Part shown: positions 46,881 to 54,569 of the stretch, piece after piece
Position numbering within the stretch: the first letter of the stretch is position 1
How the letters are laid out: each line of letters opens with the position of its first letter
From: Vibrio cyclitrophicus
GTDB taxonomy: Bacteria; Pseudomonadota; Gammaproteobacteria; Enterobacterales; Vibrionaceae
Assembly: GCF_024347435.1 (NCBI RefSeq)
Contig: NZ_AP025480.1
Coordinates: 1,550,001-1,614,000 of the forward strand
Direction of reading: 5' to 3'
DNA length: 64,000 nucleotides
Translations under genes and position numbers: made by a program
Notes under the pieces: model-generated
What the model was told of the DNA's origin: nothing
The model's database searches: none
The model's input: the letters and a program-made list of their open reading frames with translations, nothing else

Positions 46881-48192
46881 TCACTGACTCATCTTTAGAG
46901 GTGTAGTTATCCCAAATTAGCCTAGGATCTAAGCTTTCAGCTGCCAACATCGTGAGAACAACCACGACGCCAAAAGCCACAGCACCATAACCTGGTGTAA
47001 AATTTAAAATTTGCCCACGGTCGACCAAGGTCATCATGATCGAAATAACGAACAGATCCATTACGGACCATTTCCCCACCCATTTAACAATAAAGTAGAT
47101 GGTCATACGTTGTCTGTGGTAGACCGCGCGCTTCGTTTGAATACAAATTAGGATGTAAGCAAGGCCAAGAATTTTTGCCACAGGCACGACAATACTGGCA
47201 ACAAAAATGATCACTGCAATGCCATACATATCGCTATTAATTAGTGAAGCAACGCCTGAGAGAATTGTATCTTCCAGTCTTTGTCCGTTGGTAATCAGGA
47301 TCGATATTGGAATGACGTTTGCCGGTATGATGGCGACGGTCGCTGCAAACAACAACGCCCACGTCTTTTGTACAGAGTAGGGCTTACGGTGATACAACTC
47401 ATGATGACAACGCACACAAGCATGTCCATCAGGTTGAGATAGGTGGCAGTTATGACAATGAACGTTCTTACTCTCGGCGAACGCGTAGTCTGACTCTTTG
47501 GCCCATGCTTCCCAATAACGTCTCACACTAATACGACTTACCAGTAACACGCTACACAACTGCAATAGAATTAAACCTATCAATCCTGGGCCGACAAAAA
47601 TGTCAGAGTAATCTTGTAGTTTGAAACAGGAAATCGCGACGCTTACCAAGAATACGTCTAACATCATCCAGTGTTTAAGGGTTTGGATAATCGCTAGCGA
47701 ATAGCGAAATGGCACAAAAATCTTAAAACGTAGTGATACATGGGTGATGAGTACAGAACTGCACACCAGTAACGGTGCTATTGAGCTACAGAATAATATT
47801 AGTAAACCAAGTAGTGGGAAGTCTTCTCCCATTAACGTAAATACACCGGATGGCAATGTAGCTGGAATCATCACCCCAATCAGACGGATACTAATGAATT
47901 CAAAAAAGTGAGAAGGGATAAACAGCAACAGACAAGTGATGGCGATTGCTAGATTTCCGGAAAGACTCGGTGTACCACCTCGATAAAGTTGGGTGCCACA
48001 TCTAGGGCAATACGCGGATTTGCCGTGTGGGATGTCCATTTTATCAACCGGGAGTTCGCAACCCTGACAAAGACGTACGGAGCTGCTGTCGCACTGGTGC
48101 TCGGTTGTTAACGAAGATTCAGCTGTTAACGGAGATTTAGTTGACAACTGGTGTTGAGTTGATAAAGGGGTAGTTAATGATGGGGAGGTCAC
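46867..48192 (-). CDS. letA: LetA (YebS/PqiA family) inner-membrane partner of LetB
   Basis: This PqiA-family polytopic protein has two similar halves, each with a zinc-ribbon-like cysteine set (CQGCELP...YCPRCG; HCHNCHLS...CVRCHHEL) followed by about four membrane helices. It partners LetB in lipid transport between the membranes. I prefer a GTG start at 48192 (441 residues) because GGGAGGT lies just upstream; a TTG at 48204 would add four residues. The Ser/Thr/Leu-rich leader (about 1-35) has no family counterpart. The ribosome site lies inside a perfect inverted repeat (48182-48202), which could make translation structure-dependent. The gene lies 66 bp after the ABC exporter. Confidence 0.9.
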   Translation of the reverse strand: MTSPSLTTPLSTQHQLSTKSPLTAESSLTTEHQCDSSSVRLCQGCELPVDKMDIPHGKSAYCPRCGTQLYRGGTPSLSGNLAIAITCLLLFIPSHFFEFISIRLIGVMIPATLPSGVFTLMGEDFPLLGLLILFCSSIAPLLVCSSVLITHVSLRFKIFVPFRYSLAIIQTLKHWMMLDVFLVSVAISCFKLQDYSDIFVGPGLIGLILLQLCSVLLVSRISVRRYWEAWAKESDYAFAESKNVHCHNCHLSQPDGHACVRCHHELYHRKPYSVQKTWALLFAATVAIIPANVIPISILITNGQRLEDTILSGVASLINSDMYGIAVIIFVASIVVPVAKILGLAYILICIQTKRAVYHRQRMTIYFIVKWVGKWSVMDLFVISIMMTLVDRGQILNFTPGYGAVAFGVVVVLTMLAAESLDPRLIWDNYTSKDESVNEQQ

Positions 48193-48202
48193 GCGACCTC
48201 CC
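48182..48202 (-). promoter_or_regulatory. Inverted repeat covering the letA ribosome-binding site
   Basis: GGGAGGTC / GACCTCCC form a perfect 8-bp stem with a 4-nt loop. On the minus strand the left arm is the Shine-Dalgarno of letA and the GTG start lies across the loop and right arm. There is no T-run after it, so it does not look like a terminator for the upstream gene. Confidence 0.6.
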
Positions 48203-48258
48203 AAGTTGAAACGTAAGCCAGGCTTTTTATCTCACTTAAACGCTCGGAACAACATACA

Positions 48259-50055
48259 TCAGGCGTGCGATTGCACACTGCCATAGAGTGTTTGATATAG
48301 TCCTTGCTGTTCAACCAATTCACCATGTGTTCCCGTTTGTGTCACTTGCCCGTCTTCTAAAACATAGATTAGATCGGCCTGTTTCACCGCTGATAATCGA
48401 TGAGCCACAATCAAAGTTGTGCGATCTTTCAAAAATTCGCTTAATGCTTTGTGTAGTGCCGCCTCTGTTGCAGTATCTAATGCCGATGTTGCTTCATCAA
48501 GAATAACAAACTTCGGATTACTCAACACCATGCGGGCAATGGCTAGGCGTTGTCTTTGACCGCCAGATAAGCGAACGCCATTTCGGCCTATTTGAGTATC
48601 AAGACCATTACTCAGTTGCTTGATCACGTCTTGCATTTGAGCAACTTCTAGAGATCGCCATAACGACATGTCATCGTATTCGGCTCCAAGGGTCAGATTA
48701 TGCCTCAATGTATCGTTAAAGAGTATAGGTTGTTGTAAAACAACGGCAATTTGACTTCGAATTACGTCAAAGCTAATGTCATCGGTGGTTTCACCGTTAA
48801 AGCGTATACAACCTGAATCTGCTTGATAAACCCCAATGAGCAGCTGGATCAGTGTTGATTTTCCACCACCACTAGCGCCGACTAAAGCGACTTTTTTACC
48901 TGCTGGAATATGCAGCGATAGTTTATTTAAAACAGTGTTTTCTGATGTGTAAGAAAATGTAACGTTGTCTATGTCTACTGTCACTTCTTTATCTTCATTG
49001 AACGGATTGATCTTACTTATCGGTCGTTTTTCTTCTTCTAATTGAAGTAAGTCGTTGATACGTTGCAATGCGGCTTTGGCGCTATACCAAGAGAATTGAA
49101 TTCCCAGCAATTCTTGGACGGGACCTAACATGAACCATAAGTAACCAAATACCGCGAATATTTGACCAATGGTTAAGTCACTAAATAATACCATTAGCAT
49201 CGCAACCGCACGGAAAAGCTCGAAGCCTAGTAAAAACAGCAAAAATGAAACACGACCTGCAGCTTCAGACTGCCATGCGTACTTGTCGGCATCGATTCTT
49301 ACTTGGTTCGCTTGGACCTTAAGTTCATCTAGGAAAATTCGTTCTTTATTGGCTGCTCGTAGCTGATAAATGCCATCTAAGGTTTCTACTAAGCGGTTTT
49401 GAAAATGTTCGAAAGACTGATTTTCATACTTCTTAAGGTGTTTTACCTTACTGCCTAGTTTACGAGAAAAATAAATAACAACAGGATTGACCAGTAAGAT
49501 GAAGAGACCTAGTCGCCATTCTAACCACAGTAGAACGATCGCCGTTCCGAGCACAGTTAAAAAGCTGATGATAAATTTAGATAGGGTAGAACCAATGAAC
49601 TTATCAATGGTCTCTATGTCTGTAATTAGGTGAGCATTAATACCTCCGCTGCCTTTGGTCTCGTATTGTCGAATACTGATTCGGCCAAGCTTATCTATCA
49701 TCTTACTACGCATTTGGTAGGTGATTGTTTTGGATACAAGCGTAAACTGACGTCCCTGCAGAATATTCAATGCTTGACTGGTCGTTCGCATGAGGATGAC
49801 TAACAGCAAAGTTAGCGCAATGTAACCTGTGGGTGTTTGTAACGATGATGGAAGCAGGTGATTCATCATTTCTAAGCCAGAGGCCGGCTTATCAAGTAAA
49901 ACTTCATCAACCATTAGTGGCATCAGCAACGGGATAGGGACACTAATGAGAGTTGCAAAAATGGCAATAATGTTAGCAAACAGTAATTTGGACTTGTGTT
50001 TTTTTACTTGAGTTATTAACCAAGAACGGCTAATAGTGTCTTCTGAATTGTTCAT
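48259..50055 (-). CDS. ABC exporter half-transporter (MsbA-like, fused TMD-NBD)
   Basis: The 598-residue type IV-fold ABC exporter has six membrane helices in residues about 20-320 and a C-terminal ATPase. Walker A is GASGGGKS (near 390), with the Q-loop in VVLQQPILF, signature LSGGQRQR, Walker B FVILDEATSALD and switch AHR. The catalytic Glu is present, so a homodimer would have two active sites. The substrate is unknown; the family includes lipid, drug and peptide exporters. It is 66 bp upstream of letA on the same strand and may be co-transcribed with the letAB lipid-transport genes. It is absent from the corresponding E. coli locus, where msrC and letA are directly divergent. Confidence 0.88.
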   Translation of the reverse strand: MNNSEDTISRSWLITQVKKHKSKLLFANIIAIFATLISVPIPLLMPLMVDEVLLDKPASGLEMMNHLLPSSLQTPTGYIALTLLLVILMRTTSQALNILQGRQFTLVSKTITYQMRSKMIDKLGRISIRQYETKGSGGINAHLITDIETIDKFIGSTLSKFIISFLTVLGTAIVLLWLEWRLGLFILLVNPVVIYFSRKLGSKVKHLKKYENQSFEHFQNRLVETLDGIYQLRAANKERIFLDELKVQANQVRIDADKYAWQSEAAGRVSFLLFLLGFELFRAVAMLMVLFSDLTIGQIFAVFGYLWFMLGPVQELLGIQFSWYSAKAALQRINDLLQLEEEKRPISKINPFNEDKEVTVDIDNVTFSYTSENTVLNKLSLHIPAGKKVALVGASGGGKSTLIQLLIGVYQADSGCIRFNGETTDDISFDVIRSQIAVVLQQPILFNDTLRHNLTLGAEYDDMSLWRSLEVAQMQDVIKQLSNGLDTQIGRNGVRLSGGQRQRLAIARMVLSNPKFVILDEATSALDTATEAALHKALSEFLKDRTTLIVAHRLSAVKQADLIYVLEDGQVTQTGTHGELVEQQGLYQTLYGSVQSHA

Positions 50056-50144
50056 TGTAATGAGAATAAGTCCTATTTAGTTTGATGGCCGCATTTTACT
50101 GCGTTCTCTTGATAATGGAAGTCTCAATTTAATTGGAAGCTAAT

Positions 50145-50636
50145 ATGAAAATAGAACATTACCAACGCTTAACCAAACAAGCTGTTGCATTAATTGAATC
50201 AGAAACCGATCTAACTGCTAATCTAGCTAATATAAGTTCACTGTTGTTTATGGAATTGGATGAATTGAACTGGGCGGGTTTCTATTTAATAAAGCAAGAC
50301 CAAGCTAAGGAAAAAGACGAACTAGTACTTGGTCCTTTTCAAGGTCAACCTGCTTGTGTGCGAATTCCTGTAGGGCGTGGTGTGTGTGGAACTGCGGTTG
50401 CGACGAATACAGTTCAACGTATTCATGATGTTCATGAGTTTGAAGGTCACATCGCTTGTGATGCTGCGAGTAACTCAGAAATCGTTATTCCGTTCTCAAT
50501 TGACGGAAAAGTAGCGGGCGTTCTTGATATAGATAGCCCAAATGTTGGTCGTTTTTCGCAAATAGACGAAGACGGATTGACATTTTTCATGGCAGAAGTG
50601 GAAAAGCTGCTTAATTCGCACGCGAACAAGGCATAA
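50145..50636 (+). CDS. msrC: Free methionine-(R)-sulfoxide reductase MsrC (GAF domain)
   Basis: The 163-residue single-GAF-domain protein matches E. coli MsrC (YebR). It reduces free methionine-R-sulfoxide using three conserved cysteines, here Cys71 (QPACVRIP), Cys81 (GRGVCGTA) and Cys105 (HIACDAAS). ATG 50145 is preferred, with TTGGAAG upstream; an in-frame TTG at 50133 adds four residues. It is divergent from the ABC exporter and 97 bp upstream of proQ, as in the E. coli msrC-proQ-prc order. Confidence 0.95.
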   Translation: MKIEHYQRLTKQAVALIESETDLTANLANISSLLFMELDELNWAGFYLIKQDQAKEKDELVLGPFQGQPACVRIPVGRGVCGTAVATNTVQRIHDVHEFEGHIACDAASNSEIVIPFSIDGKVAGVLDIDSPNVGRFSQIDEDGLTFFMAEVEKLLNSHANKA

Positions 50637-50649
50637 ATTATTCTCTTAC

Positions 50650-50679
50650 TGTGGTTTTTCCCAAGCATCTCTCTATAAT
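50650..50679 (+). promoter_or_regulatory. Candidate proQ promoter
   Basis: A perfect -10 element TATAAT (50674-50679) lies 55 bp upstream of the proQ ATG. The best -35 at usual spacing (TGTGGT, 50650) is poor, so the assignment rests mainly on the -10. Confidence 0.45.
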
Positions 50680-50733
50680 ACGTAAAAATATTTTCTTAAT
50701 GCTCGCGGAAAACCGCAAAAACCAGGAACCCAC

Positions 50734-51357
50734 ATGGAAAACACTGAAAAGTTAAAAAACAGCAAAGAAGTTATCGCATATATTGCTGAATGTTTCCCTA
50801 AATGCTTTACTCTAGAAGGTGAAGCAAAACCACTTAAAATTGGTATTTTTCAAGATCTTGCTGAACGTCTAAATGAAGACGAAAAAGTCAGTAAGACTCA
50901 GCTTCGTGCAGCGTTAAGACAGTACACATCATCATGGCGTTACCTGCACGGCGTAAAAGCTGGCGCAGATCGTGTTGACCTAGACGGCAACTCGTGTGGC
51001 ACATTAGAAGAAGAGCATGTAGAGCACGCTAAAGCTACACTTGCTGAAAGCAAAGCTAAAGTGCAAGCTCGTCGTAAAGAACAAGCACAGAAAGCTCGTG
51101 AAGAAGGCAAAGCGAAACCTAAGGCGAAGAAAGCTCAACAGCCTCGTCGTCAAGCGCCTAAAGCTCCAAAAGTAGAAAAGCCTGTTGAAACACGCGCTTT
51201 GAACGCTGACGAATTTGTCGCTGGCAACGAAGTAAATGTGAACATGGGTAAAGGAAACATGGCTGCGACCATTGTTGAAATCAATAAGGAAGATGTGCGT
51301 GTTCAGTTAGCAAACGGCCTACAAATGGTTGTTAAAGCGGAGCACTTGCGCGCTTAA
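50734..51357 (+). CDS. proQ: RNA chaperone ProQ
   Basis: The 207-residue global RNA-binding protein has an N-terminal FinO/ProQ domain (about 1-115: [34 protein letters not shown]). A Lys/Gln/Pro-rich basic linker (about 118-160) and a C-terminal Tudor-like domain follow ([17 protein letters not shown]...[14 protein letters not shown]). ProQ stabilises mRNA 3' ends and sRNAs. It ends 17 bp before prc; the two are likely co-transcribed and share function in envelope homeostasis as in E. coli. Confidence 0.96.
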   Translation: MENTEKLKNSKEVIAYIAECFPKCFTLEGEAKPLKIGIFQDLAERLNEDEKVSKTQLRAALRQYTSSWRYLHGVKAGADRVDLDGNSCGTLEEEHVEHAKATLAESKAKVQARRKEQAQKAREEGKAKPKAKKAQQPRRQAPKAPKVEKPVETRALNADEFVAGNEVNVNMGKGNMAATIVEINKEDVRVQLANGLQMVVKAEHLRA

Positions 51358-51374
51358 AGGAGATACTCCTACGC

Positions 51375-53369
51375 ATGAAATGCCGTTCAAAATTGACACT
51401 GATTGCTGCTAGCTTTTGGCTAGCAGCTTCAGCTCAGGCTCTCGAAGCCAAATTAGATCAGGACGATTTACCTCTACTCGCTCCTGAGGTCCAACACGAA
51501 ACTGCTAGTAAACGTGTTACTTCTCGATTTACTCGTTCTCACTATAAACACTTCAATCTCAACGATGATTTCTCTCAAGCTATCTTTAATCGTTACTTAG
51601 AGATGCTGGATTATAATCGTAATATCTTCACTCAAGCTGATATTGACTCTTTCGCTGCTTCATCCATACAAATTGATGATCAGTTGAAAGCAGGCAATAA
51701 CCAGATTGCATTTGATGTTTATAATTTGTCTATGCAGAAGCGTTTTGAACGTTTTCAATATGCATTGTCTTTGCTTGATACAGAGATTAAGTTTGATACC
51801 GATGAAAGTATTGAACTCAATCGTAGTGAAGCTGAATGGCCAAAAGATATCGCTGAAGTGAATGAGCTTTGGAGAAAACGCGTTAAATACGATGCGTTGA
51901 ATCTAAAACTCACTGGTAAAGAGTGGCCAGAGATTCAAGAAGTTTTGGAAAAGCGTTACAACAATGCGATGAAGCGTATTACGCAATCGCATAATGAAGA
52001 TGCTTTTCAAATCTACATGAACGCATTCGCGCGTGAAGTTGATCCGCACACCAGTTACCTTTCTCCAAGAAATGCAGAGCAATTCCAATCTGAGATGAAC
52101 CTATCTTTAGAAGGTATTGGCGCTGTGCTTCAGATGACAGATGATTACACCATTATTCGCTCATTAGTTGCTGGTGGCCCAGCGTCAAATAGCAAACAAC
52201 TAAGTGATGGCGATCGTATTGTTGGTGTTGGTCAAGATGGCGAAGAGATAGTAGATGTTATCGGCTGGCGTTTAGACGATGTAGTGCAATTGATTAAAGG
52301 CCCGAAAGGGACCAAAGTTAAGCTACAGATTTTGCCTGATGGTAAAGATGCAAAAAGTCACGTTGTCACAATTGTACGCGATAAGATTCGTTTAGAAGAC
52401 CGAGCTGTTAAATCAGAAGTCATCGAGAAAGATGGCAAGAAGATTGGTGTACTCGAAGTACCAAGTTTCTATGTTGGTCTATCTAAAGATACCGATAAAC
52501 TGATCACCGAACTTAAAGAGCAAGGTGTCGATGGTATCATTGTCGATCTTCGAAATAATGGTGGTGGTGCACTCACTGAAGCAACCGAACTTTCTGGGTT
52601 GTTTATCAAAGAGGGCCCCGTTGTCCAGGTTCGTGATAGCTACGGTCGTGTCAAAGTGAACAGCGATACTGATGGTCAAATCAGTTACCAAGGTCCGTTG
52701 ACGGTATTGGTGAATCGCTATAGTGCTTCAGCATCTGAAATCTTTGCAGCCGCGATGCAAGATTACGGTCGTGCAATCATTTTGGGTGAAAACTCTTTCG
52801 GTAAAGGTACGGTGCAACAGCATCGCTCTTTGAATCATATTTATGATTTGTTCGATAAAGAGTTGGGTTACGTTCAATACACAATCCAGAAATTCTACCG
52901 AATCAATGGTGGCAGTACGCAAAACAAAGGTGTAGTGCCTGATATTGCTTACCCAACGCCAATTGACCCGGCAGATACTGGGGAAAGTGTTGAAGATAAC
53001 GCTCTGCCTTGGGATAGTATCGATAAAGCGAATTACTCAGTGTTACAGCGTAACGATGAAAAAGTTGCAGCTTTAACCGCTCAACACCAAGCTCGTATCG
53101 CGACTGACATGGAGTTTGGCTTTATTGCACAAGATATTGAAAAGTATAAAGCAGATAAAGATGATAACGACCTTTCTCTTAATGAAAAGATTCGTCAGCA
53201 AGAAAGCGATGAAGCAGATGTACTCCGCTTAGAACGTATTAATCAACGTCAAAAGGCTGCTAAGCAAGAAGCTTTTAAAACGTTGGATGATATTCCTAAA
53301 GACTACGAAGCTCCCGATGCTTACCTTGATGAGTCTGTTGCTATCATGCTGGATATGATCAAAAAGTAG
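51375..53369 (+). CDS. prc: Tail-specific periplasmic protease Prc (Tsp)
   Basis: The 664-residue C-terminal processing protease has a Sec signal peptide (about 1-22, ending ASAQA). A PDZ domain (about 240-330, LEGIGAVLQMTDDYTIIRSL) precedes an S41 peptidase domain. The catalytic dyad is Ser452 (SASASE) and Lys477 (FGKGTVQQ), with Asp463, the same spacing as E. coli Prc. It degrades periplasmic proteins from their non-polar C-termini and trims lipoproteins and peptidoglycan hydrolases. A possible ribosome site GGAG lies in a small inverted repeat 12 nt upstream of the ATG. Confidence 0.96.
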   Translation: MKCRSKLTLIAASFWLAASAQALEAKLDQDDLPLLAPEVQHETASKRVTSRFTRSHYKHFNLNDDFSQAIFNRYLEMLDYNRNIFTQADIDSFAASSIQIDDQLKAGNNQIAFDVYNLSMQKRFERFQYALSLLDTEIKFDTDESIELNRSEAEWPKDIAEVNELWRKRVKYDALNLKLTGKEWPEIQEVLEKRYNNAMKRITQSHNEDAFQIYMNAFAREVDPHTSYLSPRNAEQFQSEMNLSLEGIGAVLQMTDDYTIIRSLVAGGPASNSKQLSDGDRIVGVGQDGEEIVDVIGWRLDDVVQLIKGPKGTKVKLQILPDGKDAKSHVVTIVRDKIRLEDRAVKSEVIEKDGKKIGVLEVPSFYVGLSKDTDKLITELKEQGVDGIIVDLRNNGGGALTEATELSGLFIKEGPVVQVRDSYGRVKVNSDTDGQISYQGPLTVLVNRYSASASEIFAAAMQDYGRAIILGENSFGKGTVQQHRSLNHIYDLFDKELGYVQYTIQKFYRINGGSTQNKGVVPDIAYPTPIDPADTGESVEDNALPWDSIDKANYSVLQRNDEKVAALTAQHQARIATDMEFGFIAQDIEKYKADKDDNDLSLNEKIRQQESDEADVLRLERINQRQKAAKQEAFKTLDDIPKDYEAPDAYLDESVAIMLDMIKK

Positions 53370-53412
53370 AGCAGTTACCTATCAAAGGTGATTGTTTAAA
53401 GATACATAATTT

Positions 53413-53440
53413 AAAAAGCGAGCTTAGGCTCGCTTTTTTT
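53413..53440 (+). terminator. Intrinsic terminator of proQ-prc
   Basis: Stem AAAAAGCGAGC / GCTCGCTTTTT (53413-53423 and 53428-53438) with a TTAG loop, ending in T7. Confidence 0.93.
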
Positions 53441-53446
53441 ATGCCT

Positions 53447-53495
53447 AATATTTGACAGAAATATTTGACAGAAATATTTGACAGAAATATTTGAC
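53447..53495 (+). repeat. 13-bp tandem repeat, about 3.8 copies
   Basis: The unit AATATTTGACAGA is repeated three times perfectly, plus a fourth copy truncated after AATATTTGAC. Each unit contains TTGAC(A), a -35-like hexamer. The array runs directly into the palindrome GACCG-TAT-CGGTC (53493-53505). Confidence 0.93.
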
Positions 53496-53558
53496 CGTAT
53501 CGGTCGGGATCGACGCAAAACACATCCAATATTCAGGGTATCTAGCTCTATTTTGCGT
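53493..53558 (+). promoter_or_regulatory. Two dyads upstream of the secreted-protein gene
   Basis: GACCG-TAT-CGGTC (53493-53505) is a perfect operator-like palindrome. ACGCAAAA (53513-53520) and TTTTGCGT (53551-53558) are perfect 8-bp inverted arms 30 nt apart. They lie 110-175 bp before the start at 53669. The regulator is unknown. Confidence 0.4.
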
Positions 53559-53668
53559 TTAATAATGACATTTAAGTTACTTCGCATTTAAAATTTAGTG
53601 ACTTGGATCGTATTTTTTCGCTTTCTATTCATTACGTGCCTAAGCTTAAAGAAAACGAGGGGACGTTT

Positions 53669-54352
53669 ATGAAATGGATTCTACTATTTTTATCTTGCGT
53701 AAGTTTTGTTGCTTTTGGGAGCGAGGTTGCTTCAAGCACGCAACAATCAAAAAGCGACAGTAATCTATCCCATTTTGATCTTCCTTTATTGCTTGGTGAT
53801 TGGTATTTAATGAATCCGGAACCAGATCAAGGCACTGAAAATTTCAGGGCGATCAAATTGACCCTTGATTCTAATTACTCGTTCACCATTGATATTCAGA
53901 AGAAAGACTACAGCGTTGACCATTGGGAAGGTTTGTACAACGCCAATGAAGATACGCTCATCCTTGGTTTGAATACTTCAGAACCTCAGGTTTACGCCTA
54001 TAGCAGTAATCACAATATGCTGAACCTTAATGGTGTTATGTTTACCAAAGCGTTGCCAAACGCCTTGGCTGGGATTTGGTCAAGTGCCGAACTTTCAGGT
54101 AGTGACTTGCGGGCAAGTAACATTCAAAAAATGGATTTAGTACTTCAACCTGACTTTGTATTTATGTTCCGAGTATCCGATGAAGTGGGCAGTGAAGTGG
54201 TTCGTCGTGGTGTTTATTACACAGAGGGTGATCAGTTGGTGCTCTTATATGAAAATGGTGAACACGGTACGCGTTACACACTAAATAGCGATGTGTTGAC
54301 CCTTCAAGGTGAAGAGGGAGATATGTTTGCGGTGCTCAATCGTATTCGATAA
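53669..54352 (+). CDS. Unknown secreted protein with two similar beta-rich halves
   Basis: I do not recognise a named family for this 227-residue protein. A signal peptide (about 1-18, MKWILLFLSCVSFVAFGS) points to export. The mature part looks like two related modules: LLGDWYLM...IKLTLDSNYSFTIDI...WEGLYNANEDTLIL...MLNLNGVMFTK, and LAGIWSSAE...MDLVLQPDFVFMFRV...RRGVYYTEGDQLVLL...VLTLQGEEGDMFA. The leading G-x-W in each is reminiscent of lipocalin-like barrels (inference). ATG 53669 is chosen over 53603 because a strong GAGGGG lies upstream and the signal peptide starts there. The gene is bounded by its own terminator. Confidence 0.75.
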   Translation: MKWILLFLSCVSFVAFGSEVASSTQQSKSDSNLSHFDLPLLLGDWYLMNPEPDQGTENFRAIKLTLDSNYSFTIDIQKKDYSVDHWEGLYNANEDTLILGLNTSEPQVYAYSSNHNMLNLNGVMFTKALPNALAGIWSSAELSGSDLRASNIQKMDLVLQPDFVFMFRVSDEVGSEVVRRGVYYTEGDQLVLLYENGEHGTRYTLNSDVLTLQGEEGDMFAVLNRIR

Positions 54353-54454
54353 GTATTCGGTTTATTTGTAAAACGCCGTTCGTTGATAATATGGTGTGCA
54401 GGTCATTTCTTAGGCGTTCCTTTCTGATTTGATTGAAAAAATAGCAAAACATGG

Positions 54455-54484
54455 AGGCATTTTCCAACAATGCCTTCTTTTTTT
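54455..54484 (+). terminator. Intrinsic terminator of the secreted-protein gene
   Basis: Stem AGGCATT / AATGCCT (54455-54461 and 54469-54475), 7-nt loop, then TC followed by T7. It lies inside the longest possible pepN frame, which argues for the later pepN start. Confidence 0.85.
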
Positions 54485-54569
54485 AACTTTCCTCTTGTGT
54501 TCTTGGCGTTCAACCTTTAGATATATACAGTTAAGAAAAATTACGTATAACGATCAAAAGGAACCCGTC

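Noticed and set aside
48182..48202. Terminator of the ABC exporter gene
   Set aside because: The stem has no following T-run on the minus strand, and the letA frame and ribosome site overlap it.
54429..54569. N-terminal extension of PepN by 47 residues
   Set aside because: An intrinsic terminator (54455-54484) lies inside it, the family starts at MAHTPQ-like sequence, and a good ribosome site precedes 54570.
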